A stretch of 5,185 nt of DNA from Methanosarcinales archaeon (GCA_012329085.1 JAAXQB010000345.1:1-5185), one strand, 5' to 3'. Counted from the first letter of the stretch, positions 1 to 4,704 are shown. Made by a program: numbers and translations. Notes: generated by a model not told the origin, from the letters alone.

Positions 1-2
1 AA

Positions 3-101
3 AATGGTAAGAATCGACACCGTGTAATCAAATATAGGGGCGATTTGACACAAGAAGAACTATAATGAATCGAACGCTGTCTTGCAATGGTTGGTCGTTA
101 G
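3..101 (+). pseudogene. Possible decayed C-terminal coding remnant at the window edge
   Basis: One frame is open from the left edge to a TAA at 63-65 and reads NGKNRHRVIKYRGDLTQEEL, a charged, protein-like stretch. A TGA follows at once (66-68), and the same frame then continues as IERCLAMVGR to a third stop at 99-101. This could be the tail of a gene starting outside the window, or a degenerate gene with two stop codons near its end, such as a transposase remnant beside the repeats that follow. The family is not recognised. Only about 30 codons are visible, so this may be chance. Confidence 0.2.
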
Positions 102-116
102 ATAGAAATACTTCAT

Positions 117-134
117 TAGACTTGTTGCAAATTA
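117..134 (+). repeat. 18-base direct repeat, copy 1 (IS-end-like)
   Basis: The sequence tagacttgttgcaaatta occurs here and again at 337-354, identical and in the same orientation. The core CTTGTTGCAAA resembles the TGTTGCAAA core of IS6-family terminal inverted repeats such as that of IS26. No inverted partner is visible in the window and no transposase gene lies beside it. An insertion-sequence end or a solo remnant is a guess from that resemblance. Confidence 0.5.
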
Positions 135-148
135 GAGATTATGCCTAT

Positions 149-214
149 GAGAATTTTGATTTACCTCTCTTTTTACTCTGCCAATTATATACTTTTGAGA
201 ATTTTTGATAGCTC
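149..214 (+). repeat. 66-base direct repeat flanking the toxin-antitoxin locus, left copy
   Basis: Aligns without gaps to 1223-1288 with 59 of 66 bases identical. The shared text includes ATTTTGATTTACCTCT near the start and GAATTTTTGATAGCTC at the end. Both copies run directly into a palindrome beginning GCTC. The pair brackets the toxin-antitoxin genes, so the interval may have been inserted or duplicated as a unit. I see no coding sense in it. Confidence 0.75.
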
Positions 215-231
215 ATTTGGAACAAATGAGC
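211..231. repeat. Perfect 9-bp hairpin with 3-base loop
   Basis: GCTCATTTG pairs with CAAATGAGC around a GAA loop. It sits at the right end of the left 66-base repeat and is the first member of a family of GCTC-type hairpins in the window. No T tract follows directly, so a simple intrinsic terminator is not obvious. Confidence 0.6.
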
Positions 232-243
232 GTTTAATTTTTG

Positions 244-259
244 GGGTTTTTCAAAACCC
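244..259. repeat. GGGTTTT/AAAACCC inverted repeat
   Basis: GGGTTTT and AAAACCC are separated by two bases, giving a hairpin of about six pairs. Its arms do not match the GCTC family. It lies 12 bases after the previous hairpin and could be a transcription end for whatever enters from the left. That role is inference. Confidence 0.45.
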
Positions 260-336
260 TCCTATGTAAAAGCTTTTATATCAGATAAATTATAATTATG
301 AGGTATGATATCTATCAAAAGGGCATTAAAGAGTAA

Positions 337-354
337 TAGACTTGTTGCAAATTA
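337..354 (+). repeat. 18-base direct repeat, copy 2 (IS-end-like)
   Basis: Exact copy of the motif at 117-134, 220 bases downstream and in the same orientation. Each copy is followed by a short-loop hairpin (at 211 after copy 1, at 405 after copy 2), so both may mark the left part of one degenerate element. Confidence 0.5.
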
Positions 355-404
355 AAGCAATTTATACCTTAAATCGATATGCTACAGCCAAATTTAGCTT
401 TAAC

Positions 405-427
405 GCTCATTCTCTTTGAGAATGAGC
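405..427. repeat. Perfect 10-bp hairpin with 3-base loop (GCTCATTCTC type)
   Basis: GCTCATTCTC pairs with GAGAATGAGC around a TTT loop, and CTTTTAAAAA follows. The left arm is the same as in the two tandem units at 530 and 581, so this is a detached member of that family. The T-rich continuation could allow termination on the plus strand. Confidence 0.6.
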
Positions 428-528
428 TTTTAAAAATAAATATGTTGCGACAGTATAAATCATTGCATAACAAATCTAATAATCGTTAATTCTCCGATGG
501 GGATGAACTTTACAAATCTATACACTAA

Positions 529-561
529 CGCTCATTCTCTTCGAGAATAAGCTATCGAAAA
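529..561. repeat. Tandem hairpin unit A
   Basis: A 33-base unit repeated identically at 580-612, period 51. It contains GCTCATTCTC, a TTC loop and GAGAATAAGC, followed by TATCGAAAA. One C-A mismatch on the plus strand would be a G-U pair in a minus-strand transcript. The 18-base stretch between the two units continues with ATCAAAATTTTGTCTC, which resembles the linkers after the hairpins near 1319 and 1367. Confidence 0.75.
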
Positions 562-579
562 TCAAAATTTTGTCTCTAT

Positions 580-612
580 CGCTCATTCTCTTCGAGAATA
601 AGCTATCGAAAA
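580..612. repeat. Tandem hairpin unit B
   Basis: Second exact copy of the 33-base unit at 529-561. It lies about 50 bases upstream of the antitoxin start codon, so any transcript of the toxin-antitoxin locus starting further left would carry the hairpins in its leader. The A-rich tail of the unit, AAAAGG, could also act as a ribosome binding site for the tiny frame at 625. Confidence 0.75.
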
Positions 613-624
613 GGAATATACAAG

Positions 625-669
625 ATGTTAGCATCAAAAGAAATGTACATAAAAATTGAATTATGTTAA
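625..669 (+). CDS. Possible 14-codon leader frame overlapping the antitoxin start
   Basis: ATG at 625 opens MLASKEMYIKIELC and stops at TAA 667-669. The antitoxin ATG (663-665) lies inside its last codons in another frame, an overlap of the kind that allows termination-reinitiation. An AAAAGGA stretch lies about ten bases upstream. MYIKIEL also resembles a ribbon-helix-helix beta strand, so this may instead be the old N-terminus of the antitoxin after a small insertion or duplication. It may be chance. Confidence 0.2.
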   Translation: MLASKEMYIKIELC

Positions 670-866
670 AAATATCTATACTCCAAAATATTGCAAATAA
701 AGTCAAACAAGTATCAATTGATAGAAAGATAAGTGAAAGTTCTATTGTTATCAATGCTTTAAAATATTATTTGCCGCTAATTGAAGAAAAATTAGAAGTT
801 GAATTCGAAATGTGGGATGTTTTGAGTGATGGGGCATTAGATTGTTTTGAAAATGAGTTGGAATGA
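663..866 (+). CDS. Ribbon-helix-helix antitoxin of a MazEF-like module
   Basis: This 67-residue protein should be the DNA-binding antitoxin that neutralises the downstream MazF-like toxin and represses its own promoter. Residues 2-36 (LKISILQNIA through ALKYY) align without a gap to the core of the CopG repressor: a short beta strand with alternating polar and hydrophobic residues, helix A (about 8-20), a turn ending in S-x-S-S, and helix B (about 25-40). The acidic C-terminal tail (EEKLEVEFEMWD onward) suits a toxin-wrapping segment. EndoAI, the antitoxin of Bacillus MazF, has the same architecture. No clear Shine-Dalgarno precedes ATG 663, so translation may be leaderless or coupled to the tiny frame at 625. 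Six bases separate its stop from the toxin ATG. The fold assignment is by eye; the antitoxin role rests on the neighbour. Confidence 0.75.
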   Translation: MLKISILQNIANKVKQVSIDRKISESSIVINALKYYLPLIEEKLEVEFEMWDVLSDGALDCFENELE

Positions 867-872
867 TAATAA

Positions 873-1212
873 ATGAAGCTTGGTGATATTTATCTTGTAG
901 ATCTCCCTCAAATTAATGAGCATGAGCAAATAGGAAGGCGTCCTGCAATAATCATACAAAAAGGAGAATTATAATTTGCCGACAGCACTAATAGTTCCAC
1001 TAACTACAAAAATAAAGGCATTGGACTTTGCTGGAACAAAATTAATTAAACCGGACAAAGAAAATCATCTTGATAAAGAATCAATAGCTTTAGTATTTCA
1101 ATTAAGGGCAATTGATAGAAAAGGACTATCTATGAATATAGGAAAACTTAAATTGAATCAAATAAATAAATTGCAAACTTTAATAAAAGAGCTGATGGGA
1201 TTAATTGATTAA
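873..1212 (+). pseudogene. MazF/PemK-like endoribonuclease toxin, frame broken once
   Basis: MazF toxins cleave RNA at short sequence motifs. The first frame from ATG 873 reads MKLGDIYLVDLPQINEHEQI, then GRRPAIIIQ, and stops at 972-974. The next frame continues with NLPTALIVPLTTKIKALDF and ends at TAA 1210-1212. Joining them by skipping one base in the A5 run at 958-962 gives about 112 residues, the usual MazF length. The join carries the family signatures: the N-terminal G-D-I/V-Y strand, G-R-R-P (Arg 23 matches the catalytic Arg 25 of Bacillus MazF), V-P-L-T (Thr 44 matches Thr 48), and E-S-I-A-L through L-R-A-I-D in the second half. A one-base insertion or two-base deletion between about 957 and 974 explains it, as would a sequencing error. 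An AAAGGAG lies nine bases before a TTG at 976, so separate translation of the second half is possible but would lack Arg 23. Confidence 0.8.
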
Positions 1213-1222
1213 ATAAACATAA

Positions 1223-1288
1223 GATAATTTTGATTTACCTCTTTTTTTACCCTGCCATTTATATACTATTAGGAATTTTTGATAGCTC
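1223..1288 (+). repeat. 66-base direct repeat flanking the toxin-antitoxin locus, right copy
   Basis: Same orientation as 149-214, with seven substitutions and no gaps. It begins ten bases after the toxin stop codon. Unlike the left copy it is not preceded by the 18-base tagacttg motif, so the shared segment starts abruptly at GATAATTTTG. Confidence 0.75.
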
Positions 1289-1322
1289 GTTCGGAAAGCT
1301 TATTCGTTCCGAATGAGCTATC
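1281..1322. repeat. Long 16-bp palindrome with a nested alternative hairpin
   Basis: GATAGCTCGTTCGGAA (1281-1296) pairs with TTCCGAATGAGCTATC (1307-1322) with a single G-T pair. Inside it, GCTTATTCG (1298-1306) can instead pair with CGAATGAGC (1310-1318) around TTCC/TTC. The two folds share the right arm and exclude each other. This could be a switch, or simply two repeat units fused by recombination. GAAAATC-AAA-GATTTTC (1323-1339) follows as a second perfect hairpin. Confidence 0.65.
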
Positions 1323-1345
1323 GAAAATCAAAGATTTTCTCATAC

Positions 1346-1366
1346 GCTTATTCGTTCCGAATGAGC
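1346..1366. repeat. Tandem hairpin unit, GCTTATTCG type
   Basis: GCTTATTCG, loop TTC, CGAATGAGC: nine pairs including one G-T. It is identical to the nested hairpin at 1298-1318 and lies 48 bases after it. TGTCGAAAATATTCGGTTTTC follows, again giving a GAAAA/TTTTC secondary stem. Confidence 0.65.
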
Positions 1367-1394
1367 TGTCGAAAATATTCGGTTTTCTCTAATA

Positions 1395-1417
1395 CACATT
1401 CTCCTATGGAAAATGTG
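1395..1417. repeat. Tandem hairpin unit, diverged CACATTCTCC type
   Basis: CACATTCTCC and GGAAAATGTG flank a TAT loop with one mismatch. It lies at the next 48-base interval and is followed by CTATCAAAG, the same tail as the other units (CTATCGAAA). Both arms differ from the neighbouring units in concert, which keeps the pairing. Confidence 0.55.
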
Positions 1418-1443
1418 CTATCAAAGAGTTCATAGACCACACA

Positions 1444-1460
1444 CATTTGAGTGTCAAATG
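1444..1460. promoter_or_regulatory. Short perfect palindrome upstream of the CBS gene
   Basis: CATTTGA and TCAAATG flank GTG. It lies about 40 bases before the CBS start codon and immediately before the TATA-like box at 1469, a position where an operator could act. It does not share arms with the GCTC hairpin family. Regulatory function is inference. Confidence 0.3.
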
Positions 1461-1468
1461 CATGATGT

Positions 1469-1476
1469 TATAAACT
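1469..1476 (+). promoter_or_regulatory. Candidate TATA box for the CBS-argJ-kinase block
   Basis: TATAAACT, followed by more TATATA, begins about 32 bases before ATG 1501. That spacing would put the transcript start close to the start codon, which conflicts with using the AAAGGT Shine-Dalgarno at 1489-1494. The real start may lie further left. In such AT-rich DNA this call is weak. Confidence 0.3.
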
Positions 1477-1500
1477 ATATATGGAAATAAAGGTATAATA

Positions 1501-1974
1501 ATGAAAATAGAATCTATAATGAATAAAAATGTGATTTTTTGTAAATCCGATGATAAAATAAGTAGTATTGCAAATAAGCTTAAAATGCATAATATAAGCG
1601 GAATGCCTGTAATTGAAGAAAATGAAGTTGTTGGAATAATATCTGAAGCAGACTTATTAAGATTACTTAAAATTCCTGAAAGAGAGGATTTGTTACTTCC
1701 AAGTCCATTCGAAATAATAGAATTACCAATTCGCGAACTCATTAGTTTAGAAAGTGTAAAAAAGACGCTAACTAATATTGGCTCAAAACCTGTAAAAAGT
1801 ATTATGGAAACTAATATTTCAGTAATATCAAAAGATAGTTCAATAGAAGATGCATCAAAACTAATGATTGAAAATAAAATTAATAGACTTCCAGTAGTAG
1901 ATGGCAAAAAATTAATTGGAATTGTCACTCGTGGGGACATTATACAAGGTCTTGCAAAATCGTGTGTGGAATAA
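1501..1974 (+). CDS. Free-standing two-CBS-domain protein
   Basis: A 157-residue soluble protein made almost entirely of a CBS pair, a module that often binds AMP, ADP, ATP or S-adenosylmethionine and acts as an energy or metabolite sensor. CBS1 covers about residues 1-57, with I-S-G-M-P-V (32-37) and V-G-I-I-S-E-A-D (44-51). A 40-residue linker containing REDLLLPSPFEIIELPIREL follows. CBS2 covers about 97-152, with N-R-L-P-V-V-D (128-134) and G-I-V-T-R-G-D (140-146). The conserved Asp of each S/T-x-x-D motif (D51, D146) is present, which suits ribose binding. There are no membrane segments or attached enzyme domain. ATG 1501 is preceded by AAAGGT six bases upstream. It is first in a tight block, seven bases before argJ, so it may regulate or sense for the enzymes that follow. 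Its ligand and partner are unknown. Confidence 0.88.
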   Translation: MKIESIMNKNVIFCKSDDKISSIANKLKMHNISGMPVIEENEVVGIISEADLLRLLKIPEREDLLLPSPFEIIELPIRELISLESVKKTLTNIGSKPVKSIMETNISVISKDSSIEDASKLMIENKINRLPVVDGKKLIGIVTRGDIIQGLAKSCVE

Positions 1975-1981
1975 CTTAACA

Positions 1982-3166
1982 ATGAAATTAATTGAAGGTG
2001 GGATATGTGCTGTGGAGGGCGTTAAAGCATGGGGCATAAAGCCGGGAAAGTATGGGCTTGCAATAATTATTGCAAAAGGAGATGCATCAGGCGTATTTAC
2101 GCGAAATAAAGTAATTGCAGCCCCTCTTATTATTACAAAAAACCAACTTAGTAAACACAAAAAAATTCATGCAGTTATTGCAAATAGTGGAAATGCAAAT
2201 GCATTTACAGGCTCAAAAGGATTTGAAGATGCGGCAAATATGGTGCAACTTCTTTCTGATAAACTGTCGATTGAAAAAGATTTGATTGCAGTAGCTTCAA
2301 CCGGTGTGATTGGTCAAAGACTTGATATACAATGGATTGAGAATAATATAGATGGGGTTATAGATAATCTTGGGTGTGAAAAAGAATGTAGCACAAATGC
2401 CGCAAAGGCTATTATGACAACAGACACCACTCCAAAAGAGATTGCAATTGAACTTGAATCTGGAATTAGAATTGGTGGGATTGCAAAAGGATCTGGTATG
2501 ATTGAGCCGAACATGGGCACAATGCTTGGATTTATATATACAGATGCAAAAATTGATGCAGATATACTTGATACTTGTCTTAAAAATGCCGTAGATTTAA
2601 GTTTTAATATGATTTCAGTTGATGGAGACACAAGCACAAATGATATGGTACTTTTAACGGCAACAAGTGAAAAGAATATTAATTTTGATATTAAGGAGTT
2701 TCAGAAAGGACTTGAGTTTGTATTGATTGAGCTTGCAAAAAAGATTGTTATTGATGGAGAGGGTGCTACAAAATTAATCGAAGTTCAAGTAATTAATGCA
2801 AAATCTAAAAATGATGCACGAATTGCTGCAAAAGCTGTTGTTCGCTCACCACTTGTGAAAACGGCATTTTCAGGAGAGGATGCAAATTGGGGAAGAGTTG
2901 TAGCTGCTATTGGATATTCTGGTGCAGAAGTTATTTCTGAAAATATTTCCTTGTCTTTTTCATTTGATGGAAAGGAGGAATTTTTTGTAGAGGCGGGGGA
3001 AGTTAAAGAATTGACGACTACATTAAAAAATTTCCAAAAAGAATTTGTGTTACAAAAAGAGATTTGTATTAAAATAAATCTTGGGCTTGGTAAAGAGTGT
3101 GCAACTGCGTGGGGATGTGATTTGACTTGCGATTATGTAAAAATTAATGCAGATTATTTGACATGA
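1982..3166 (+). CDS. argJ: ArgJ: glutamate N-acetyltransferase / amino-acid acetyltransferase
   Basis: ArgJ moves the acetyl group from N-acetylornithine to glutamate in the cyclic arginine pathway; bifunctional members also make N-acetylglutamate from acetyl-CoA. The 394-residue product is full length. Seen in order: NSGNANAFTG (68-77), the oxyanion-hole S-T-G (106-108), TTDTTPK (146-152), the autocleavage site KGSGMIEPNMGTML with the nucleophile Thr 180 (codon 2519-2521) after Gly 179, SPLVKTAFSGEDANWGR in the beta part, and the C-terminal WGCDLTCDYVKINADYLT. The precursor should cut itself between 179 and 180 into two chains. The start is ATG 1982, seven bases after the CBS stop. A longer TTG frame from 1916 would overlap the CBS gene and add residues outside the usual ArgJ start. 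The ribosome binding site is weak (GTGGA about eleven bases upstream), which fits translational coupling. Whether it is mono- or bifunctional cannot be told. Confidence 0.96.
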   Translation: MKLIEGGICAVEGVKAWGIKPGKYGLAIIIAKGDASGVFTRNKVIAAPLIITKNQLSKHKKIHAVIANSGNANAFTGSKGFEDAANMVQLLSDKLSIEKDLIAVASTGVIGQRLDIQWIENNIDGVIDNLGCEKECSTNAAKAIMTTDTTPKEIAIELESGIRIGGIAKGSGMIEPNMGTMLGFIYTDAKIDADILDTCLKNAVDLSFNMISVDGDTSTNDMVLLTATSEKNINFDIKEFQKGLEFVLIELAKKIVIDGEGATKLIEVQVINAKSKNDARIAAKAVVRSPLVKTAFSGEDANWGRVVAAIGYSGAEVISENISLSFSFDGKEEFFVEAGEVKELTTTLKNFQKEFVLQKEICIKINLGLGKECATAWGCDLTCDYVKINADYLT

Positions 3167-3185
3167 ATCTATATACGATTTAAAA

Positions 3186-3192
3186 GAGGTGA
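3186..3192 (+). promoter_or_regulatory. Strong ribosome binding site that sets the kinase start
   Basis: GAGGTGA is complementary to the archaeal 16S rRNA tail and ends five bases before ATG 3198. A GTG at 3189 in the same frame lies inside this site, so it is unlikely to be the start. Confidence 0.8.
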
Positions 3193-3197
3193 AATAT

Positions 3198-4649
3198 ATG
3201 AGTCTTTTAGAATGGGAAAAACAACATGCTAATGCGTTTTTTTATGTAAAAAAATCTATAAGCGATATTAAAGGTATATTTGTTGCATATAATAGCAATA
3301 TTGATGCCATGAAGCATATTTCTGAAAAAGATCTTTCTAAATTACTTGATATTGTAAATTTAGAAGAAGTTAAACAAAAGATTGTAAATTATCCAAGAGA
3401 AATACAAAATCCTGAAGATTTTCTTGCGCGGCTTATTATTTCAATGCGTGATGGTAAAGCCGCAGAAATTCCTACATACGATGCTAAAATTCACGAATGG
3501 TTAAAAGAAAATCTTGGATTTGATTCTATGCGTATGGGAGGGCAAGCTGGAATTATTTCAAACCTTTTGGCACCACTTGGTATTAGGGTGGTAGTGTTTA
3601 GTCCATGGGCTTCAAAAGAGCAATCAGAATATTATGTAGATTCTAAATTTCTTTTTTCGCCTATTGTTGTTGATGGGAAACTTATATTGACGCATCCTAT
3701 TAATGCTTATAATTCGGAATATGAAGCAAAGGTTAATTGGGTTATTGAATTTTCAAAAGGAATAGCTATAAAATTTGATGGAATATCTTTTAAAGTTCCA
3801 AGAGATGATAGGTTAATAATTTCTTCAAGACCTTCATTTGTTCGTATTGGTATGCCAGATGAATTATATGGTAAAATTCCGGAACTTAGAAACGATTTAA
3901 GTGGGGCAATTCTATCAGGGTATCAAATAATAAAAGAAAAATATGAAAATGGGGTGTGTTGTGATGAATGTGTTGAAAAGTCTGTTGGCGTAATTCAGCA
4001 ATTAAAAGAAGGCAATCCAAATTTTCGTATTCATGTGGAATTTACTTCGATTCAAAATAAGCGAATTAGATTATTAGTATTAGAGAAAATCGTAAAAGCA
4101 AATGTGCATTCTCTTGGGCTTGATACAGTTGAAGTTGCTAATGCCTTGAATGTGTTGGGACATGAAGAACTTGCATATACTGTTATTAATAAAGGCGAAA
4201 AGAGTATTATTGCATTGTATGAAGGTGCGGTTCGATTATTGCATGACCTTGAACTTGAAAGGGTGCATATTCATTCGTTTGGATTTTATATTTGTGTTGC
4301 TTCAAAGGATTGTATTGTAGATATGGAAGAACATAGAACTGCATTGCTTTTTTCGTCTGTGCTTGCAGCATCAAAGGCATTGGGTGGCGAGGTGGTTGCT
4401 GGTCTTTCGGTGCCTGTATCTGAAATTGGGTATAATAAACTTAAAGTGCTTGAAAAATATCTTATTGATCGGGGGGCGTGTTCGCATGATGAGTTTGAGC
4501 ATGGTTGTGTATCGACAAACACTCATGATATTATTATAATTCCTACAAAGATTGTTGAAAAGCCTGTTGCAACAGTTGGTATTGGGGATACAATATCGGC
4601 AGGTGCATTTGCAGCAATTTTGGCGATGATTGAGGCAAAGAAAGTATGA
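3198..4649 (+). CDS. pfkC: ADP-dependent phosphofructokinase/glucokinase family enzyme
   Basis: A 483-residue ribokinase-fold kinase that phosphorylates fructose 6-phosphate and/or glucose with ADP, releasing AMP, in the modified archaeal Embden-Meyerhof pathway. Seen from ATG 3198: the substrate-side YNSNID (31-36), R-M-G-G-Q-A-G (112-118), SGAILSGYQ (235-243), the metal-binding H-V-E-F (His 279, Glu 281), SLGLDTVE (305-312) where family members usually carry N-x-x-E, and G-I-G-D (461-464) with Asp 464 as catalytic base near the C-terminus. Length and motif order match euryarchaeal ADP kinases. Methanogen enzymes are often bifunctional, so glucose versus fructose 6-phosphate cannot be decided here; pfkC is a provisional symbol. 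CCDEC (254-258) is an unusual cysteine cluster. It follows argJ by 31 bases with its own strong ribosome binding site, probably on the same transcript. No membrane segment or signal peptide is seen; it should be cytosolic. Confidence 0.9.
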   Translation: MSLLEWEKQHANAFFYVKKSISDIKGIFVAYNSNIDAMKHISEKDLSKLLDIVNLEEVKQKIVNYPREIQNPEDFLARLIISMRDGKAAEIPTYDAKIHEWLKENLGFDSMRMGGQAGIISNLLAPLGIRVVVFSPWASKEQSEYYVDSKFLFSPIVVDGKLILTHPINAYNSEYEAKVNWVIEFSKGIAIKFDGISFKVPRDDRLIISSRPSFVRIGMPDELYGKIPELRNDLSGAILSGYQIIKEKYENGVCCDECVEKSVGVIQQLKEGNPNFRIHVEFTSIQNKRIRLLVLEKIVKANVHSLGLDTVEVANALNVLGHEELAYTVINKGEKSIIALYEGAVRLLHDLELERVHIHSFGFYICVASKDCIVDMEEHRTALLFSSVLAASKALGGEVVAGLSVPVSEIGYNKLKVLEKYLIDRGACSHDEFEHGCVSTNTHDIIIIPTKIVEKPVATVGIGDTISAGAFAAILAMIEAKKV

Positions 4650-4704
4650 ATGTGCATGTGCACTAATTTTTGTTATGACTTTAAATGCATACAATTAAAT
4701 GGTC

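Larger units (their letters stand above)
102..624. other. Non-coding, repeat-rich stretch upstream of the toxin-antitoxin locus
   Basis: I find no convincing gene in this stretch of more than 500 bases. Open frames on both strands are short, have no ribosome binding site and mostly run through repeats. It contains two copies of an 18-base motif (117-134, 337-354), the first copy of a 66-base repeat (149-214), and short-loop inverted repeats at 211-231, 244-259, 405-427, 530-552 and 581-603. The density of palindromes suggests accessory or mobile-element-derived DNA, or structured RNA. Confidence 0.6.
1213..1500. other. Intergenic repeat cluster between the toxin gene and the CBS gene
   Basis: There is no gene in these 288 bases. 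They hold the right copy of the 66-base repeat, three hairpin units spaced 48 bases apart, an isolated 7-bp hairpin at 1444-1460 and a TATA-like box before the CBS gene. The boundary between accessory DNA and the housekeeping block appears to lie near 1420-1440. Confidence 0.6.

Noticed and set aside
65..208. 47-codon plus-strand frame beginning MNRTLSC
   Set aside because: It crosses the 18-base motif and most of the 66-base repeat; the right repeat copy does not preserve the frame, so it is unlikely to code.
529..612. CRISPR array
   Set aside because: Only two identical 33-base units with an 18-base spacer whose text resembles the linkers elsewhere; spacers are too short and not unique, and no cas gene is visible.
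518..754. Minus-strand open frame of 78 codons
   Set aside because: It runs through the tandem hairpin units (hence its internal IFDSLFSKRMS repeat) and the antisense of the antitoxin; it has no ribosome binding site.
211..1417. Integron-type cassettes with attC sites around the toxin-antitoxin genes
   Set aside because: The palindromes are short perfect hairpins with 3-base loops. I could not find paired RYYYAAC and GTTRRRY core sites or the extrahelical bases of attC, and no integrase is seen.
1404..1982. Minus-strand open frame of 192 codons opposite the CBS gene
   Set aside because: Antisense of a well-supported CBS gene; its Ser/Ile/Phe-rich sequence is typical of a shadow frame in AT-rich coding DNA.
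2314..2637. Minus-strand open frame inside argJ
   Set aside because: Antisense of a conserved coding sequence, no start context.
4652..4663. GTGCA-TG-TGCAC palindrome just after the kinase stop
   Set aside because: A two-base loop is too tight for a stable five-pair hairpin, and no T tract follows closely.
4371..4694. Cysteine/histidine-rich minus-strand open frame opposite the kinase end
   Set aside because: Looks zinc-finger-like, but it is the antisense of conserved kinase sequence including the GIGD motif, and the Cys/His content follows from the complement of codons such as GCA and ATG.
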